Source: Pollutimonas sp. M17 (GTDB lineage Bacteria > Pseudomonadota > Gammaproteobacteria > Burkholderiales > Burkholderiaceae_B). Taken from it: a stretch of 64,000 nt of DNA. Below the pieces are notes generated by a model. It worked only from the letters and a program-made list of their open reading frames with translations, ran no database searches and was not told the DNA's origin. The stretch spans positions 3,596,001-3,660,000 of the forward strand of contig NZ_CP107548.1 in assembly GCF_025836975.1 (NCBI RefSeq), read 5' to 3'. Shown here in pieces: positions 41,682 to 53,392 of the stretch (positions are counted from its first letter, which is position 1; each line of letters opens with the position of its first letter). Made by a program: the position numbers and the translations under genes.

Positions 41682-41813
41682 TCAACCACCCAGGCTGGCG
41701 CTGTCGATGACGAAACGGTACTTGACATCGCCCTTGAGCATGCGCTCGTAAGCCTGGTTGATCTCGTCCGCGCGGATCATCTCGATGTCCGCAACGATGC
41801 CGTGTTCCGAGCG
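41682..41813 (-). pseudogene. 3' remnant of a YahK-like zinc alcohol dehydrogenase
   Basis: About 44 codons of an NAD(P)-dependent alcohol dehydrogenase C-terminus are in frame to a TGA at 41684-41682. They include [18 protein letters not shown] and [20 protein letters not shown] stop at 41843-41841 closes the frame upstream, and the catalytic and cofactor domains are absent, so this is a deletion leftover. The next residues upstream (GGGRRS) no longer look like the family, placing the break near 41813. Confidence 0.85.
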
Positions 41814-41944
41814 CCGACCGCCACCGCGCCATTTCCCGTATTATTTATAAAACCCGAGCCCGAGACAGCGATCGCCCGCATTAACCCTGCCGGCGGACAC
41901 TTTGGGGGTTCTCACCTCCCTTTTTGATCATTTCGGAGGCGCTT

Positions 41945-43801
<1,857 letters not shown>

Positions 43802-43833
43802 TTTTCTTGAATCATCCGTGAAGTGCGAGCGGC

Positions 43834-44634
43834 TCAGGCATCGACAGTCAGCAGCGCATTCTTTGCCTTCTCGCAAAGCGTAAGCAACGACCCACTCAGT
43901 TGCTTCTTCGTCGCCGAAATGCTGTCCGAGGTCCTGACGCTGACGTTCAGGACATAAATGGGGCGCCATGGCAGGATGAGCGGCGCAGCAATCGCAACGA
44001 CTTCCGGTTGCCACGAAGCAGCACAGCAGCCCTTCGTGTTGACGTCACGCATGGCGGCATCTATCTCTTCGCGTAGGCGATGCCAGTCGATCCCGTCCCG
44101 CTGCCGAAACTGCGCGAGCAATGTGCTTCGCTCTTTGTCATCTACCACCGCAAGATGGGCTCTGCCAAGCGAGGTGAGCTCCATCGGAACACGCTGCCCG
44201 GCTACCACATTACGCAGTGCAACCTTGCGGTTGTAGCGGAATGACTCCAGATAAACCATCTCATCTCGATCAGCGGTTGCCAAGCCCACGTTAATGCGCA
44301 TTCTTTCGGCCAACTCGCGCATCAACGGAGCAATAGCGCCAAGCACGGGCGAACCCGTGCGCATGGTGTGCGCCAGGCTCAGGACCGGCGCCGCCAGCCG
44401 ATAGGCACGCCGGGCCCGGTCGTACTCCAGCATCCCGCACTCAACCAGCGTCTGCGTAAGGCGACTGACCGTGGCACGGGAAAGCTGGGCGCGCTCCGCG
44501 ATCTCTCCATTGCCCAATAGATCCACACCAGGCTGGAATGCACGAAGGATTTCCACCCCCCGAACAAGAGAGCGATTCAGCGTCGGATCCTCATGATGCC
44601 GGCGGCGGGAAATGGAGGCTGAAACGGAATTCAT
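43834..44634 (-). CDS. IclR-family transcriptional regulator
   Basis: A 266-residue IclR regulator. The N-terminal winged helix (about 18-80; LNRSLVRGVEILRAF, GEIAERAQLSRATVSRLTQTL) is followed by the effector domain (about 85-260; RNVVAGQRVPMELTSLGRAHLAV). It is divergent from the enoyl-CoA hydratase operon. A TTCCG-N5-TGGAA site in the intergenic region matches the IclR-type pseudo-palindrome, and the same site occurs again at 56292. The ATG at 44634 gives the usual N-terminus; the frame extends a little upstream. Confidence 0.92.
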   Translation of the reverse strand: MNSVSASISRRRHHEDPTLNRSLVRGVEILRAFQPGVDLLGNGEIAERAQLSRATVSRLTQTLVECGMLEYDRARRAYRLAAPVLSLAHTMRTGSPVLGAIAPLMRELAERMRINVGLATADRDEMVYLESFRYNRKVALRNVVAGQRVPMELTSLGRAHLAVVDDKERSTLLAQFRQRDGIDWHRLREEIDAAMRDVNTKGCCAASWQPEVVAIAAPLILPWRPIYVLNVSVRTSDSISATKKQLSGSLLTLCEKAKNALLTVDA

Positions 44635-44679
44635 GAGGAACTCAAAGAGAAGCCAGGTTGCGCCACAGTCTATCACCAT

Positions 44680-44694
44680 TTCCGCACAATGGAA
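44680..44694. promoter_or_regulatory. IclR-type operator (copy A)
   Basis: TTCCG-CACAA-TGGAA lies between the IclR and enoyl-CoA hydratase genes, 46 bases from the IclR start. The pattern TTCCG-N5-yGGAA is common for IclR-family sites. The flanks (ATTT... and ...GGAATTATGG) also match copy B near 56292. Confidence 0.6.
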
Positions 44695-44826
44695 TTATGG
44701 GGATGCATGCCGACGCTCTCGGACCTAAACTCGACTGGTCGTCGCAAGGGGCCGGAATTTCAATCGGCGCGAGCCGGCTACGGCGACCCACCACCGACCA
44801 ACCCGACCCAAAAAAAGACACATGAC

Positions 44827-45639
44827 ATGAACACCAGCCTGATAGAACTGAGCATTGCCGACGGCATCGCCACATTGCTGTTCAACCGCCCCGAAAAGCG
44901 CAATGCCATGAGCGACGACATGCGTACCGAGTTCATCGCAGCACTTGAACAAGTCAGCGCCGACAAGGCCGTCCGCGCAATGGTGCTGAGCGGCCATGGA
45001 AAGAGCTTCTGCGCCGGAGGCGATGTCTCCGGCATGGAGCGGCGCATGAACATGCCGGCAGGCAATGTCGCCTTCAATGGCTGGCACCGCCAGCAGCGCG
45101 TGCACTACACACAGTCGCTGCTGCACACCATGCCCAAACCCACCATCGCGGCGGTGAACGGCGCGGCATCGGGCCTGGGCGCCGACACCGCGCTTGCCTG
45201 CGACTTCATCATTGCCAGCGAGGCCGCCAGTTTCACATGGTCCTATATCAACCGGGGGCTCGTGCCGGACGGCGGCGGCATGTATTTCCTGCCGCGCCGT
45301 GTAGGCTTGGCGAAGGCGAAGGAACTGATCTTCAGCGGCCGAAAAGTGGACGTACAGGAGGCGTTGCGCCTGGGCATCGCCGATCGCCAATCCAGCCCGG
45401 AACGGCTGGTGGCCGATGCGCAGGCCTGGGCGGCCGAATTGAGCAAGGGCTCGGCAACGGCGTTGGCGCTGGGTAAAACCATTCTGAACCAAAGCCTCGA
45501 ACTTTCAGCCGAACACGTCTTCGCTCAAGGCAGCCAGGCACAAGGCATATGCTATACCAGCACCGAGCACCGCGAATCGGTCATGGCGTTCCTGGCCAAA
45601 AGCGCCAGCAAAAATGCCGCAACCACAAACAGGGGGTGA
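44827..45639 (+). CDS. Enoyl-CoA hydratase/isomerase family protein
   Basis: A 270-residue crotonase-fold enzyme. The family motifs are FNRPEKRNAMSDDM, the first oxyanion-hole loop GKSFCAGGDVSGM and the second AASGLGADTALACDFIIASE. Among the usual catalytic Glu positions, the later DGGGMYFLPRRVG region is divergent, so hydratase, isomerase or hydrolase activity cannot be fixed. It is followed 5 bases later by an ADP-forming acyl-CoA synthetase, in an operon opposite an IclR regulator. The frame is open upstream, but ATG 44827 gives the normal family start. Confidence 0.9.
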   Translation: MNTSLIELSIADGIATLLFNRPEKRNAMSDDMRTEFIAALEQVSADKAVRAMVLSGHGKSFCAGGDVSGMERRMNMPAGNVAFNGWHRQQRVHYTQSLLHTMPKPTIAAVNGAASGLGADTALACDFIIASEAASFTWSYINRGLVPDGGGMYFLPRRVGLAKAKELIFSGRKVDVQEALRLGIADRQSSPERLVADAQAWAAELSKGSATALALGKTILNQSLELSAEHVFAQGSQAQGICYTSTEHRESVMAFLAKSASKNAATTNRG

Positions 45640-45644
45640 CGGTC

Positions 45645-47741
45645 ATGAACGCCATTTCCCGCCTGCTCAAGCCGCGCAGCGTAGCGATCATCGGCGCCTC
45701 CGCCGATAGCAGGAAGACGGCCGGCCGCCCGGTAGCGTACTTGCGCAAACACGGTTTCGCCGGAGACATCTATCCCGTCAATCCGCGGGTCGACAACATT
45801 GATGGCTTGCCTTGCTATCCCGATATCGCGTCGCTGCCGGCGGTGCCGGACGTTGGCATCGTGCTGCTGGGTGCCGACCGCGCCCACTCAGCCGTGGCCG
45901 AACTGTCGCGGCTCGGCGCCGCGGCGGCCATCGTCCTGGCTAGCGGCTATAGCGAAACAGGTGAAGAAGGCACAAGCCGTCAAGCTCAACTGATCGAAGC
46001 CGCCGGCAATATGCGCATCCTCGGTCCCAACACCATCGGCCTGGTCAACCTGACCGACAACATCGTGCTGTCGGCCAGCGGGGCACTGGAAATGAAGCAT
46101 TTCCCGGTGGGTTCCATTGGCATAGTGTCGCAAAGCGGAGGCATCCTGGGGTCGTTGCTGTCCAGGGCGGTGCCGCGCGGCATCGGACTGTCCAAGCTGA
46201 TTTCGACCAGCAATGAGGTTGACCTGGATCTGGCTGACTTCGTTGACTACCTGGCCGAAGACGAAGCCACGCAGATTATCGCCTTGTACGTCGAAAGCGT
46301 ACGTCATCCGGAAAAGTTCAGGGCCGCGGCGCTAAAAGCCGCAAGCGCAGGCAAGCCGGTGGTCGCATTCAAGGTTGGCCGCTCGGAAGCGGGAGCACAA
46401 GCGGCCGTATCGCACACCGGCGCGTTGGCGGGCGCCGACCGTATGTACGATGCCTTGTTCAAGCAAGTTGGTGTCATCCGTGCCCAGACTTTTGGCGATC
46501 TGCTCGACATTCCCGCCGCACTGGTAACCGGCCGCAGGCTGCTGGGAAATCGTGTGGCAATCCTGACGTCGACAGGCGGCGCAGGCACGCTGGTGTCCGA
46601 CAGCCTGGGCGTCTCGGGCTTCGAGACACCGGCGCCCGACGCCGATACGGCAGCAGCACTACGCGCGCTTCAAACCGGTAACCACGCCGCCCTGGATCGC
46701 AATCCCATCGACGTGACCCTGGCCGGACTGCAGCCGGATCTGCTGCGTGGTGCCATTCGCGCGCTGCTTGCCAGCCCCAGCTACGATGCCCTCACGATCA
46801 TCGTCGGCTCGTCCAGCCTGGCGATGCCCGAACTGATGGCCGGCGCGATACAGGATTGCCTTCCCGCAAGCGACAAGCCGGTGATCGCCTATGTCAGTCC
46901 GCATGCGCCGGACGTGGCCGCATTGTTGACCCAGCGTGGCGTTCCCGCCTTCTCGGCTGCCGAGAGTTGCACCGTGGCGTTGGCCGGAATGTTGCAGCAT
47001 GCTCGTTGGCAGGCGCCCGGCAGTTCGGCGCCGGACACATCAATCGACCTGTCCGGCCTGCCGGGCGGGGCGCTGGACGAAGCCCAGGCCAAGAAACTGT
47101 TTTCCCGCTTCGGCATTCCCTGCACCGGCGAGAAGGTAGTGACGACCCCCGGTGGCGCCGAGCAGGCTGCACGCGCCTTCAACGGCCCGGTCGCACTCAA
47201 GATATTGTCGGCCGACATCCTGCATAAAAGCGATGTGGGCGGCGTTGCCGTCAATCTTGAGGCCGAATACGTCGCTGCGCGGCTGACGCAAATGCAGGCC
47301 GAGGTCCAACAACGGGCCGGTATTCTGTCACAGCGATTTCTTGTCCAGGAGATGGTTACCGGCGGCACGGAATTGATTCTCGGAATGCACCGCGACCCCC
47401 TCGGGACGGCGATTCTTCTGGGCATGGGCGGCATCACGGCCGAGCTGTTCAAAGATACTACAATGCGCCTCCTGCCGCCCGACGGGCAAGGCCTCAGCAG
47501 TGAAGAGGCAGCGGAGATGGTGCGCGAGCTGAAAACCTGGCCCTTGCTCGACGGCTTTCGCGGACGGCCCAAAGCCGACTTGGACGCGCTGGTTTCCGCC
47601 ATCGTGGCGTTCTCGCAGATGGCCGCAGGACTGGGTGATCGTCTGCTCGAAGCCGAGATCAATCCGCTGTTCGTGATGCCTGAAGGCCAGGGCGTAAAAG
47701 CAGCGGACGGCGTCGCCGTGCTTGCCGAGGTATGCGAATGA
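45645..47741 (+). CDS. ADP-forming acyl-CoA synthetase (acetate-CoA ligase family)
   Basis: A 698-residue fused protein. Residues about 1-130 are the CoA-binding domain (PRSVAIIGASADSRK). About 140-460 are succinyl-CoA-ligase-like domains with the phospho-His in AVSHTGALAG. About 480-698 are the ATP-grasp domain (VALKILSADILHKSDVGGVAVN, and ETGGTELILGMHRDPLG-like region). It activates an organic acid to its CoA thioester with ATP to ADP. The start at 45645 has GGGGGTG upstream. It follows the enoyl-CoA hydratase, and its end overlaps the lactonase start. Confidence 0.92.
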   Translation: MNAISRLLKPRSVAIIGASADSRKTAGRPVAYLRKHGFAGDIYPVNPRVDNIDGLPCYPDIASLPAVPDVGIVLLGADRAHSAVAELSRLGAAAAIVLASGYSETGEEGTSRQAQLIEAAGNMRILGPNTIGLVNLTDNIVLSASGALEMKHFPVGSIGIVSQSGGILGSLLSRAVPRGIGLSKLISTSNEVDLDLADFVDYLAEDEATQIIALYVESVRHPEKFRAAALKAASAGKPVVAFKVGRSEAGAQAAVSHTGALAGADRMYDALFKQVGVIRAQTFGDLLDIPAALVTGRRLLGNRVAILTSTGGAGTLVSDSLGVSGFETPAPDADTAAALRALQTGNHAALDRNPIDVTLAGLQPDLLRGAIRALLASPSYDALTIIVGSSSLAMPELMAGAIQDCLPASDKPVIAYVSPHAPDVAALLTQRGVPAFSAAESCTVALAGMLQHARWQAPGSSAPDTSIDLSGLPGGALDEAQAKKLFSRFGIPCTGEKVVTTPGGAEQAARAFNGPVALKILSADILHKSDVGGVAVNLEAEYVAARLTQMQAEVQQRAGILSQRFLVQEMVTGGTELILGMHRDPLGTAILLGMGGITAELFKDTTMRLLPPDGQGLSSEEAAEMVRELKTWPLLDGFRGRPKADLDALVSAIVAFSQMAAGLGDRLLEAEINPLFVMPEGQGVKAADGVAVLAEVCE

Positions 47742-48799
47742 AAACAGCTTCCAGCCCCACAGCCTGCCGGGTATATGTTTCCTCGACCGAGAGCAGGGAA
47801 ATACACGCATTCCAGCTGGACCCTGAAACCGGCCGCATGACCTTGATCGAGGCGATCGGGGTCCCGGGTTCCGGGGCGCCCACTCGCGGCAACATCCCCT
47901 TGACCCGGAGCCGCGACAACAAGGTACTGTACGCGCAAGTTCGTATCGATCCATTCCCACTATCGGCATTCACCATAGATCCCGGATCAGGCAGGCTGAC
48001 CCTGCTTGACTCCTGTCTGATGCCGGCGCCGATCGCCTATCTTTCAACCACCCTCAACGGCAAGTTCATGCTCGGCGCCTCATACGATGGAGCACTGCTG
48101 ACGGTCAATGCCATCGAACCGGATGGACGCCTCGCCCGCCCATGCCGGCAAACCATACCGACATCACCCAAGGCGCACTGCATCATCGAGGCTCCCTTTG
48201 GCGGGCTGGTCTATGCCACCACGGTCGACGGTGATGCCATCCTGGCTTATCGGCTTGATCCCGTATCGGGACGGCTCGAACCGACACGCTCTTCGGTCAC
48301 CTACACGCAGCCGGGCTCCGGCCCTCGCCATCTGGTTTTCCATCCCACGCTGGACAGGCTCTACTGCATCAACGAACATTCGGGAACGCTGACATCCTAT
48401 AGCGTGGATCGTGCTTCCGGCGCCCTGCAAGCACTGCAGGACGAGTCCCTCATGCCGCCCGATTTCTCGGGCAACGCGTTGGCCGCCGACATCCATCTCA
48501 CGCCGAACGCTGCGTTTCTTTACGCCAGCATCCGCAAGACCAATTCAATCAAGGTTTTCAAGGTGGACCCCCTGACCGGCATGATATCGAATACGGGTGC
48601 TTTCACGGTGGATGCCAACCCGCGCGGCTTTGCGATCGAGCCGAACGGCCGATTCCTTCTTTGCGCGGGACAGGAAACCAAGCGGGTGACCGTCTATGCG
48701 ATTCGTTCCGATACCGGGGCACTTGATCCGATTGCGCATTATGCAGTGGGAAAGCGGCCAAGCTGGATCGAGATCAGCCCCGTGCCTGAAGGCGTGTGA
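47738..48799 (+). CDS. Lactonase family protein (6-phosphogluconolactonase-like beta-propeller)
   Basis: A 353-residue seven-bladed propeller of the Pgl/lactonase family. Repeated motifs such as FQLDPETGRMTLI, FTIDPGSGRLTLL and YRLDPVSGRLEPT mark the blades, and GSGPRHLVFHPT and HLTPNAAFLYASIR match family signatures. It likely hydrolyses a lactone in the same pathway as the CoA synthetase. ATG 47738 is preferred to ATG 47732 because GAGG lies 7 bases upstream; it overlaps the preceding stop (ATGA). Confidence 0.9.
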   Translation: MKTASSPTACRVYVSSTESREIHAFQLDPETGRMTLIEAIGVPGSGAPTRGNIPLTRSRDNKVLYAQVRIDPFPLSAFTIDPGSGRLTLLDSCLMPAPIAYLSTTLNGKFMLGASYDGALLTVNAIEPDGRLARPCRQTIPTSPKAHCIIEAPFGGLVYATTVDGDAILAYRLDPVSGRLEPTRSSVTYTQPGSGPRHLVFHPTLDRLYCINEHSGTLTSYSVDRASGALQALQDESLMPPDFSGNALAADIHLTPNAAFLYASIRKTNSIKVFKVDPLTGMISNTGAFTVDANPRGFAIEPNGRFLLCAGQETKRVTVYAIRSDTGALDPIAHYAVGKRPSWIEISPVPEGV

Positions 48800-48895
48800 T
48801 TCGAAAACCTCAAGCCTGTGGAGAAATCGGAAATTGACGGTGGGCGGCCTGCGTTCCATCATTTTGGCAGCGACAATAAATTCGAAGGAGACACA

Positions 48896-49897
48896 ATGAA
48901 AAACTCAGCAACGATACTGCAAATCGTACGCCGCCTGGCCCGGCTTTGCGCCATGTGCGCGGCGGCGCTGGCCATCGTGCCGGCAAACGCCGCCGAGACC
49001 TATCCAAGCCACAGCATTCGGATGGTCGTCGCCGGCGCCGCTGGAGGCACCAGCGATATCATTGCCCGCATCCTTGCGGAAAGGGTAAGCGCACTTTTGG
49101 GGCAATCGGTCATTGTCGAGAACAAGCCCGGGGCCGGAACCACAATGGCCTCGGAATACGTGGCCAAGGCAACGCCCAACGGCTACACCATCCAGTTTCT
49201 TACCGACAGCCACACCATCAATGGCGCACTGCGTGATAACCTGCGCTACGATCCGATCAAGGACTTTTCCGCGGTAACGCTGCTGGCCACCCAGCCCAAC
49301 CTCATCATGGCGGCAAACCACGTACCCGTCAAAACACTGGGCGAGCTGGTGGATCTGGCTAAAAAAGAGCCCGGCAAGCTCAACTTTGGCTCGCCGGGCG
49401 TGGGTTCATCCAGTGCAATGGCCGGCGAACTGTTCAAAGCCGTGACAGGCGCCGACCTGCTGCACATTCCCTACCTTGGCGGCACCCCGGCGGTCAACGA
49501 CGCATTGGGCGGCAGAATCGACGTGTTGTTCCTGCCCGTGCTCAATATGTCCCAATACGCCAAGAGCGGGCGCCTTAAAGCGCTGGCCATTACCAGCGAT
49601 CAACGATCCGACCTCGTTCCCGATGTGCCGACCAACGCCGAGGCGGGTGTTCCGGGCGTCGAAGCCGGCGCCTGGTACGGCATCGCCGCTCCGAAGGGCA
49701 CTCCCGAACCGGTCATTCAAACCTTGAACCGCGCGTTCGTGGATGCCCTGAAAGCTCCCGATGTGCGCGAGAAACTGACGGCCACTGGCTCGACACTCAT
49801 TGGCAGCACACCTGCCGAGTTTGCACAGTACATGGCCGATAGCGTCGCACATTGGAAGAAGCTGGTAGCGCAGAAGCCCGAGCTGGCAATCAAGTAA
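48896..49897 (+). CDS. Bug-family TTT substrate-binding protein
   Basis: A 333-residue periplasmic protein. The signal peptide is MKNSATILQIVRRLARLCA...PANAAE. Bug motifs are IRMVVAGAAGGTSDIIAR, IVENKPGAGTTMASEYVA, TPNGYTI and LLHIPYLGGTPAVND. GAAGGAGACACA precedes the ATG. It lies in the same plus-strand run as the lactonase (96-bp gap) and the PrpD-like gene (40-bp gap), so it probably takes up the substrate of this pathway. Confidence 0.92.
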   Translation: MKNSATILQIVRRLARLCAMCAAALAIVPANAAETYPSHSIRMVVAGAAGGTSDIIARILAERVSALLGQSVIVENKPGAGTTMASEYVAKATPNGYTIQFLTDSHTINGALRDNLRYDPIKDFSAVTLLATQPNLIMAANHVPVKTLGELVDLAKKEPGKLNFGSPGVGSSSAMAGELFKAVTGADLLHIPYLGGTPAVNDALGGRIDVLFLPVLNMSQYAKSGRLKALAITSDQRSDLVPDVPTNAEAGVPGVEAGAWYGIAAPKGTPEPVIQTLNRAFVDALKAPDVREKLTATGSTLIGSTPAEFAQYMADSVAHWKKLVAQKPELAIK

Positions 49898-49937
49898 GGC
49901 ATCCGGCCCGGATACCAAGCGTAAGGAACTTGTTTTT

Positions 49938-51305
49938 ATGAGTCACGGAATTACCCTGGCATCGTTCGCATCGGACTTGCGCTGGGAGGATGTGCCTGCT
50001 TCCCTTCAAGCCAAGCTGCTCGACCATGTGGTCGATACCATCGGCGTGATGTTCGCCGGCCTGGACATGCCTTCCTGCGAAAGCGCAAGGCTGGCGGCAG
50101 CGGAGTGGGGCGATGCCGACCATGCGACGCTGGTCGGCCTGGACACACGGGCACCCGCTTCCAGCGCGGCGTTCGTGAACGCCCTTCACGGCCGCATACA
50201 CACCTACGACGACACGTATGAGCCCGGAACGCTGCACCCCGGGAGCCCCGTTATTGCAACGTGCCTGGCAATGGCCGAGCGACTCGGCGCCGACGGGCGG
50301 TGCTTCCTCGGCAGCGCAATCGCGGGCTACGAAGTTGCGGCACGGGTTGCGGCAGCGGTGAGCCCTGGCCACTATGCCTACGGATTCCACAATACCGGGA
50401 CCTGCTCGGTGTTCGGTACGACTGCGGCCGCGGCGAAGCTGCTTGGCCTCGATAAAAAGAAGTTCGCGGAAACCCTGGGCCTGGCCGGCGCCGCCGCGGC
50501 GGGACTCAGGCAACATCAGATAGACGGCTCCATGTTCGACTCGGCACTGCATGGCGCTCGTGCAGCGCAATCGGGCGTGATGCTGGCGCAAATGGGCGCA
50601 CACGGCGCCGGAGGCCCTCCCGGGATTCTCGATGGCCCGATGGGGTTCTGCAAAGTGATGGGGCCGTCCGGCGACCCCGCGCGGCTGGATGCCGGGTTGG
50701 GAAGCCGCTACGAGTTTTCCCAGATGACGATCAAACCCTATCCCACCTGCCGCTTCGCTCATGGACCAACGGCTGCGGCCCTGGACCTGCGGCAGGCGCA
50801 TGATATCAAGGCAGAGCAGATTGCCTCAGTGGAAATAGCGGCTTTCCGGCAGTCGATCGAGGTTTGCGACCGACCTGCCCTGAACTCGGCCCTCGACGCG
50901 ACGTTCAGCCATCAGTACTCCGTCACCCTGGCCCTCGTCCACGGTGCCGTATCGCTGGACATGATTCGTCATCCGGAAACCGCCGGCGCATTGGCGCACG
51001 ATCTGCTTCAGCGAGTCAAGGTCGTACATGATGCAGAGCTGGAGCAGGACTTCCCCCGTTGCTGGCCTCATCGCGTGTCCATCGTGATGCGCGACGGCCG
51101 CCGGTACGCCACACGGATAGACTATCCGCCGGGCAGGACCTCGCCCATCTCCGCTAGTGTGGTGGACGCCAAGTTCATTCAGAACTCGGCGCCCTATCTG
51201 GGCGACGACGGTGCCATTCAGGCGCTGGAAGCCCTGCGTTCGATCGCTGCAGCGTCGGACATCCGTCCGGTGGCGCGGCTGTTGTCCACCCGCCAGACGA
51301 GCTAG
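49938..51305 (+). CDS. MmgE/PrpD family protein
   Basis: A 455-residue 2-methylcitrate-dehydratase-like protein. Family landmarks are LLDHVVDTIGVMFAGLD, NALHGRIHTYDDTYEPGTLHPG and YPTCRFAHGPTAAALDL. Relatives include PrpD (2-methylcitrate dehydratase), cis-aconitate decarboxylase and iminodisuccinate epimerase, so the reaction cannot be fixed. It is the first of three such proteins between 49.9 and 56.2 kb. It ends 34 bases before the convergent LysR gene. Confidence 0.9.
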   Translation: MSHGITLASFASDLRWEDVPASLQAKLLDHVVDTIGVMFAGLDMPSCESARLAAAEWGDADHATLVGLDTRAPASSAAFVNALHGRIHTYDDTYEPGTLHPGSPVIATCLAMAERLGADGRCFLGSAIAGYEVAARVAAAVSPGHYAYGFHNTGTCSVFGTTAAAAKLLGLDKKKFAETLGLAGAAAAGLRQHQIDGSMFDSALHGARAAQSGVMLAQMGAHGAGGPPGILDGPMGFCKVMGPSGDPARLDAGLGSRYEFSQMTIKPYPTCRFAHGPTAAALDLRQAHDIKAEQIASVEIAAFRQSIEVCDRPALNSALDATFSHQYSVTLALVHGAVSLDMIRHPETAGALAHDLLQRVKVVHDAELEQDFPRCWPHRVSIVMRDGRRYATRIDYPPGRTSPISASVVDAKFIQNSAPYLGDDGAIQALEALRSIAAASDIRPVARLLSTRQTS

Positions 51306-51339
51306 TTCCCACGCAAGCGGCTAGCCGCCCGGCCTGGCA

Positions 51340-52260
51340 TCACCCAGCCGTCGCGGTTTGCGACACGTCGTGGGAAATCCTGTCTTGCAGCCACTCACAA
51401 AACATACGTGCCGCACGGGTTTGGCGGTTGGGCATCGGTATGATCAGATAGTGCGCGGTACCCCGCGGTATCGCATGCCCGAAAGGGCGCAGCAACGTGC
51501 CGCGTTCAAGCTCCCGGCTAAGATGAGGCAGTTGTCCGATAGCGATGCCCAAACCATCTATTGCGGCTTGCCACGTCAGCAGGGACACACCGAAGGTCAT
51601 TCTTTCGGTATCGGCCGCCGCAGGGGCGAATCCGGTCGCCGCCAGCCAGTCATCCCAGTCCCGGCGGCGGGCCCGGGACACCAGAAGACGGTGCCTGAGC
51701 AAGGCTGTGGAAGTATCAAGATCGGCGCCGTAGCGCTCGAGATACTCCGGCGAGCAGACGGGCTCTATTTCGTCCTTGAACAAAAGCGTCGCGTTCGCCT
51801 TGGACCATTGCCTGCCGCTCTGAACCAGGCTCACGTCGACTGGGTCGCGGTCGAAATCGGAGTCGACGTCGGGCAATACGTTAACGACGTGTATGTTTAT
51901 CTTTGGAAATTGCTGCTCGAAATCGGCCAGGTTGGGAATCAGCCACTTAGCCGCGAAGCTGGTGGGCGTACGAACCCTGACGCTGCTCTCGCACTTGTCA
52001 AGCGACTCGCTGGCCCGCGCGAGCTCTTCAAAGGCCGGAATCACCTGTTCCGCATAAGTTGCTCCCAGGCGCGTCAGCGTCATGCCCCGCTTGTCGCGTC
52101 GAAAGAGCTTTTTCTCCAGGTATGACTCCAGGACGGCGATCTGGCGGCTGACCGCCGATTCCGTCACATGAAGCTCTTGCGCGGCGGACTTCAGGCTGTG
52201 CGTTCGGGCTACGACCTCAAACGCCCGCAACGGATTAAGGGGAGGGATGCGTCGGCTCAT
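51340..52260 (-). CDS. LysR-family regulator (GcvA-like)
   Basis: A 306-residue LysR regulator with the GcvA-like N-terminus MSRRIPPLNPLRAFEVVA, helix-turn-helix LKSAAQELHVTESAVSRQIAVLE (first 65 residues) and effector domain from about residue 95 (RVRTPTSFAAKWLIP). It lies last on the minus strand after two PrpD genes and a Bug gene, and likely senses the compound handled by them. It is convergent with the plus-strand PrpD gene. Confidence 0.92.
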   Translation of the reverse strand: MSRRIPPLNPLRAFEVVARTHSLKSAAQELHVTESAVSRQIAVLESYLEKKLFRRDKRGMTLTRLGATYAEQVIPAFEELARASESLDKCESSVRVRTPTSFAAKWLIPNLADFEQQFPKINIHVVNVLPDVDSDFDRDPVDVSLVQSGRQWSKANATLLFKDEIEPVCSPEYLERYGADLDTSTALLRHRLLVSRARRRDWDDWLAATGFAPAAADTERMTFGVSLLTWQAAIDGLGIAIGQLPHLSRELERGTLLRPFGHAIPRGTAHYLIIPMPNRQTRAARMFCEWLQDRISHDVSQTATAG

Positions 52261-52349
52261 CCTGTATTGCCTTGATAAGCGGGCCCGGAACCGGGCCGCG
52301 CCCCATCAGCCCACCAGGATGGTGAAAGATCAAAAGCAGCCCGGGCGTG

Positions 52350-53315
52350 TCAATCGATCTTGAGTTCCGGCAATTTCTCTATGACTTTCTGCCAGCGGGC
52401 AAGATCGTTCTTCATGATAGAAGAGAACTGGTCAGGTGTCGACGCTTCCGGTCCAATTCCCGCTGCAACCAGTTTCTGGCGGATTTCGGGCAGCTTGAGC
52501 GCATCGTTTATATGTTTATTCAGCGTCGCGATGATGTCCGGCGATGTGCCGGCCGGCACCAACACCCCATACCACGTGTCGGTATTCCAGTCGGGGAAGC
52601 CCGACTCCGCCATGGTCGGCACATCCGGAAATCTCGGTAGACGCGCCGGGCTGGTGACCGCCAGAGGCCGGAGCTTGCCCGCATCGATATGCGGGGCGAG
52701 CGCCACGACACCGAGAAACAGCGAATCGACCTCCTTGCCTATCACCGCCATAACGGCGGGAACGCCGCCCCTATAAGGCACGCCCAATATGTCGATACCG
52801 GTTTCGTCCTTGAGCATTTCGGGTTCCAGTTGCGAAAGCGTACCGAGCCCCGACGAGCCATAGGTCAGCTTGCCCGGATCTTTCTTCGCCGCGGCAATCA
52901 GGTCGGCCACCGACTTGATGCTGGAATCCGCATTCACCACCAGCAAGTCAGGGGTGGAGCCAACCAGCGACACCGCGGCAAAATCGCCGATGGCATCGTA
53001 TCGCATGGTCCTGCGCACCGCCGCGTTGACGATGTGGCTGCTGGTTGCCATCAGGATGGTGTAGCCGTCCGGCTGCGACCGGGCAAGGGTTTCGGAACCA
53101 AGCATCGTTCCCGCCCCGGCCACGTTCTCGGTCACCACCGACTGCCCCAGCTTCTCCGACAAATATTGGCCCAGTATGCGGCCCGCCGAATCCACACCGC
53201 CGCCCGGCGCGGCCGGGATAATCATGCGAATCGATTTAGAGGGATAGCCTTGAGCCACTGCAAGGCTACTGCCCAGGCAAGCCAGCAGCAAAAGGAAGGA
53301 GCGCAATACGTTCAT
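52350..53315 (-). CDS. Bug-family TTT substrate-binding protein
   Basis: A 321-residue periplasmic protein with signal peptide MNVLRSFLLLLACLGSSLAVAQ. Motifs are IRMIIPAAPGGGVDSAGR, VTENVAGAGTMLGSETLA, QPDGYTILM and ILGVPYRGGVPAVMA. GGAGAT lies just before the ATG. It follows two PrpD-like genes on the minus strand, 77 bp past the end of the second, and is probably co-transcribed with them. Confidence 0.92.
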   Translation of the reverse strand: MNVLRSFLLLLACLGSSLAVAQGYPSKSIRMIIPAAPGGGVDSAGRILGQYLSEKLGQSVVTENVAGAGTMLGSETLARSQPDGYTILMATSSHIVNAAVRRTMRYDAIGDFAAVSLVGSTPDLLVVNADSSIKSVADLIAAAKKDPGKLTYGSSGLGTLSQLEPEMLKDETGIDILGVPYRGGVPAVMAVIGKEVDSLFLGVVALAPHIDAGKLRPLAVTSPARLPRFPDVPTMAESGFPDWNTDTWYGVLVPAGTSPDIIATLNKHINDALKLPEIRQKLVAAGIGPEASTPDQFSSIMKNDLARWQKVIEKLPELKID

Positions 53316-53392
53316 GATATCTCCGTGATTCTATCGTTTGCAAGGCTGTGCGCCTGGCGGTTTTATTGACACTGAATGAAAAACCCATCCGA

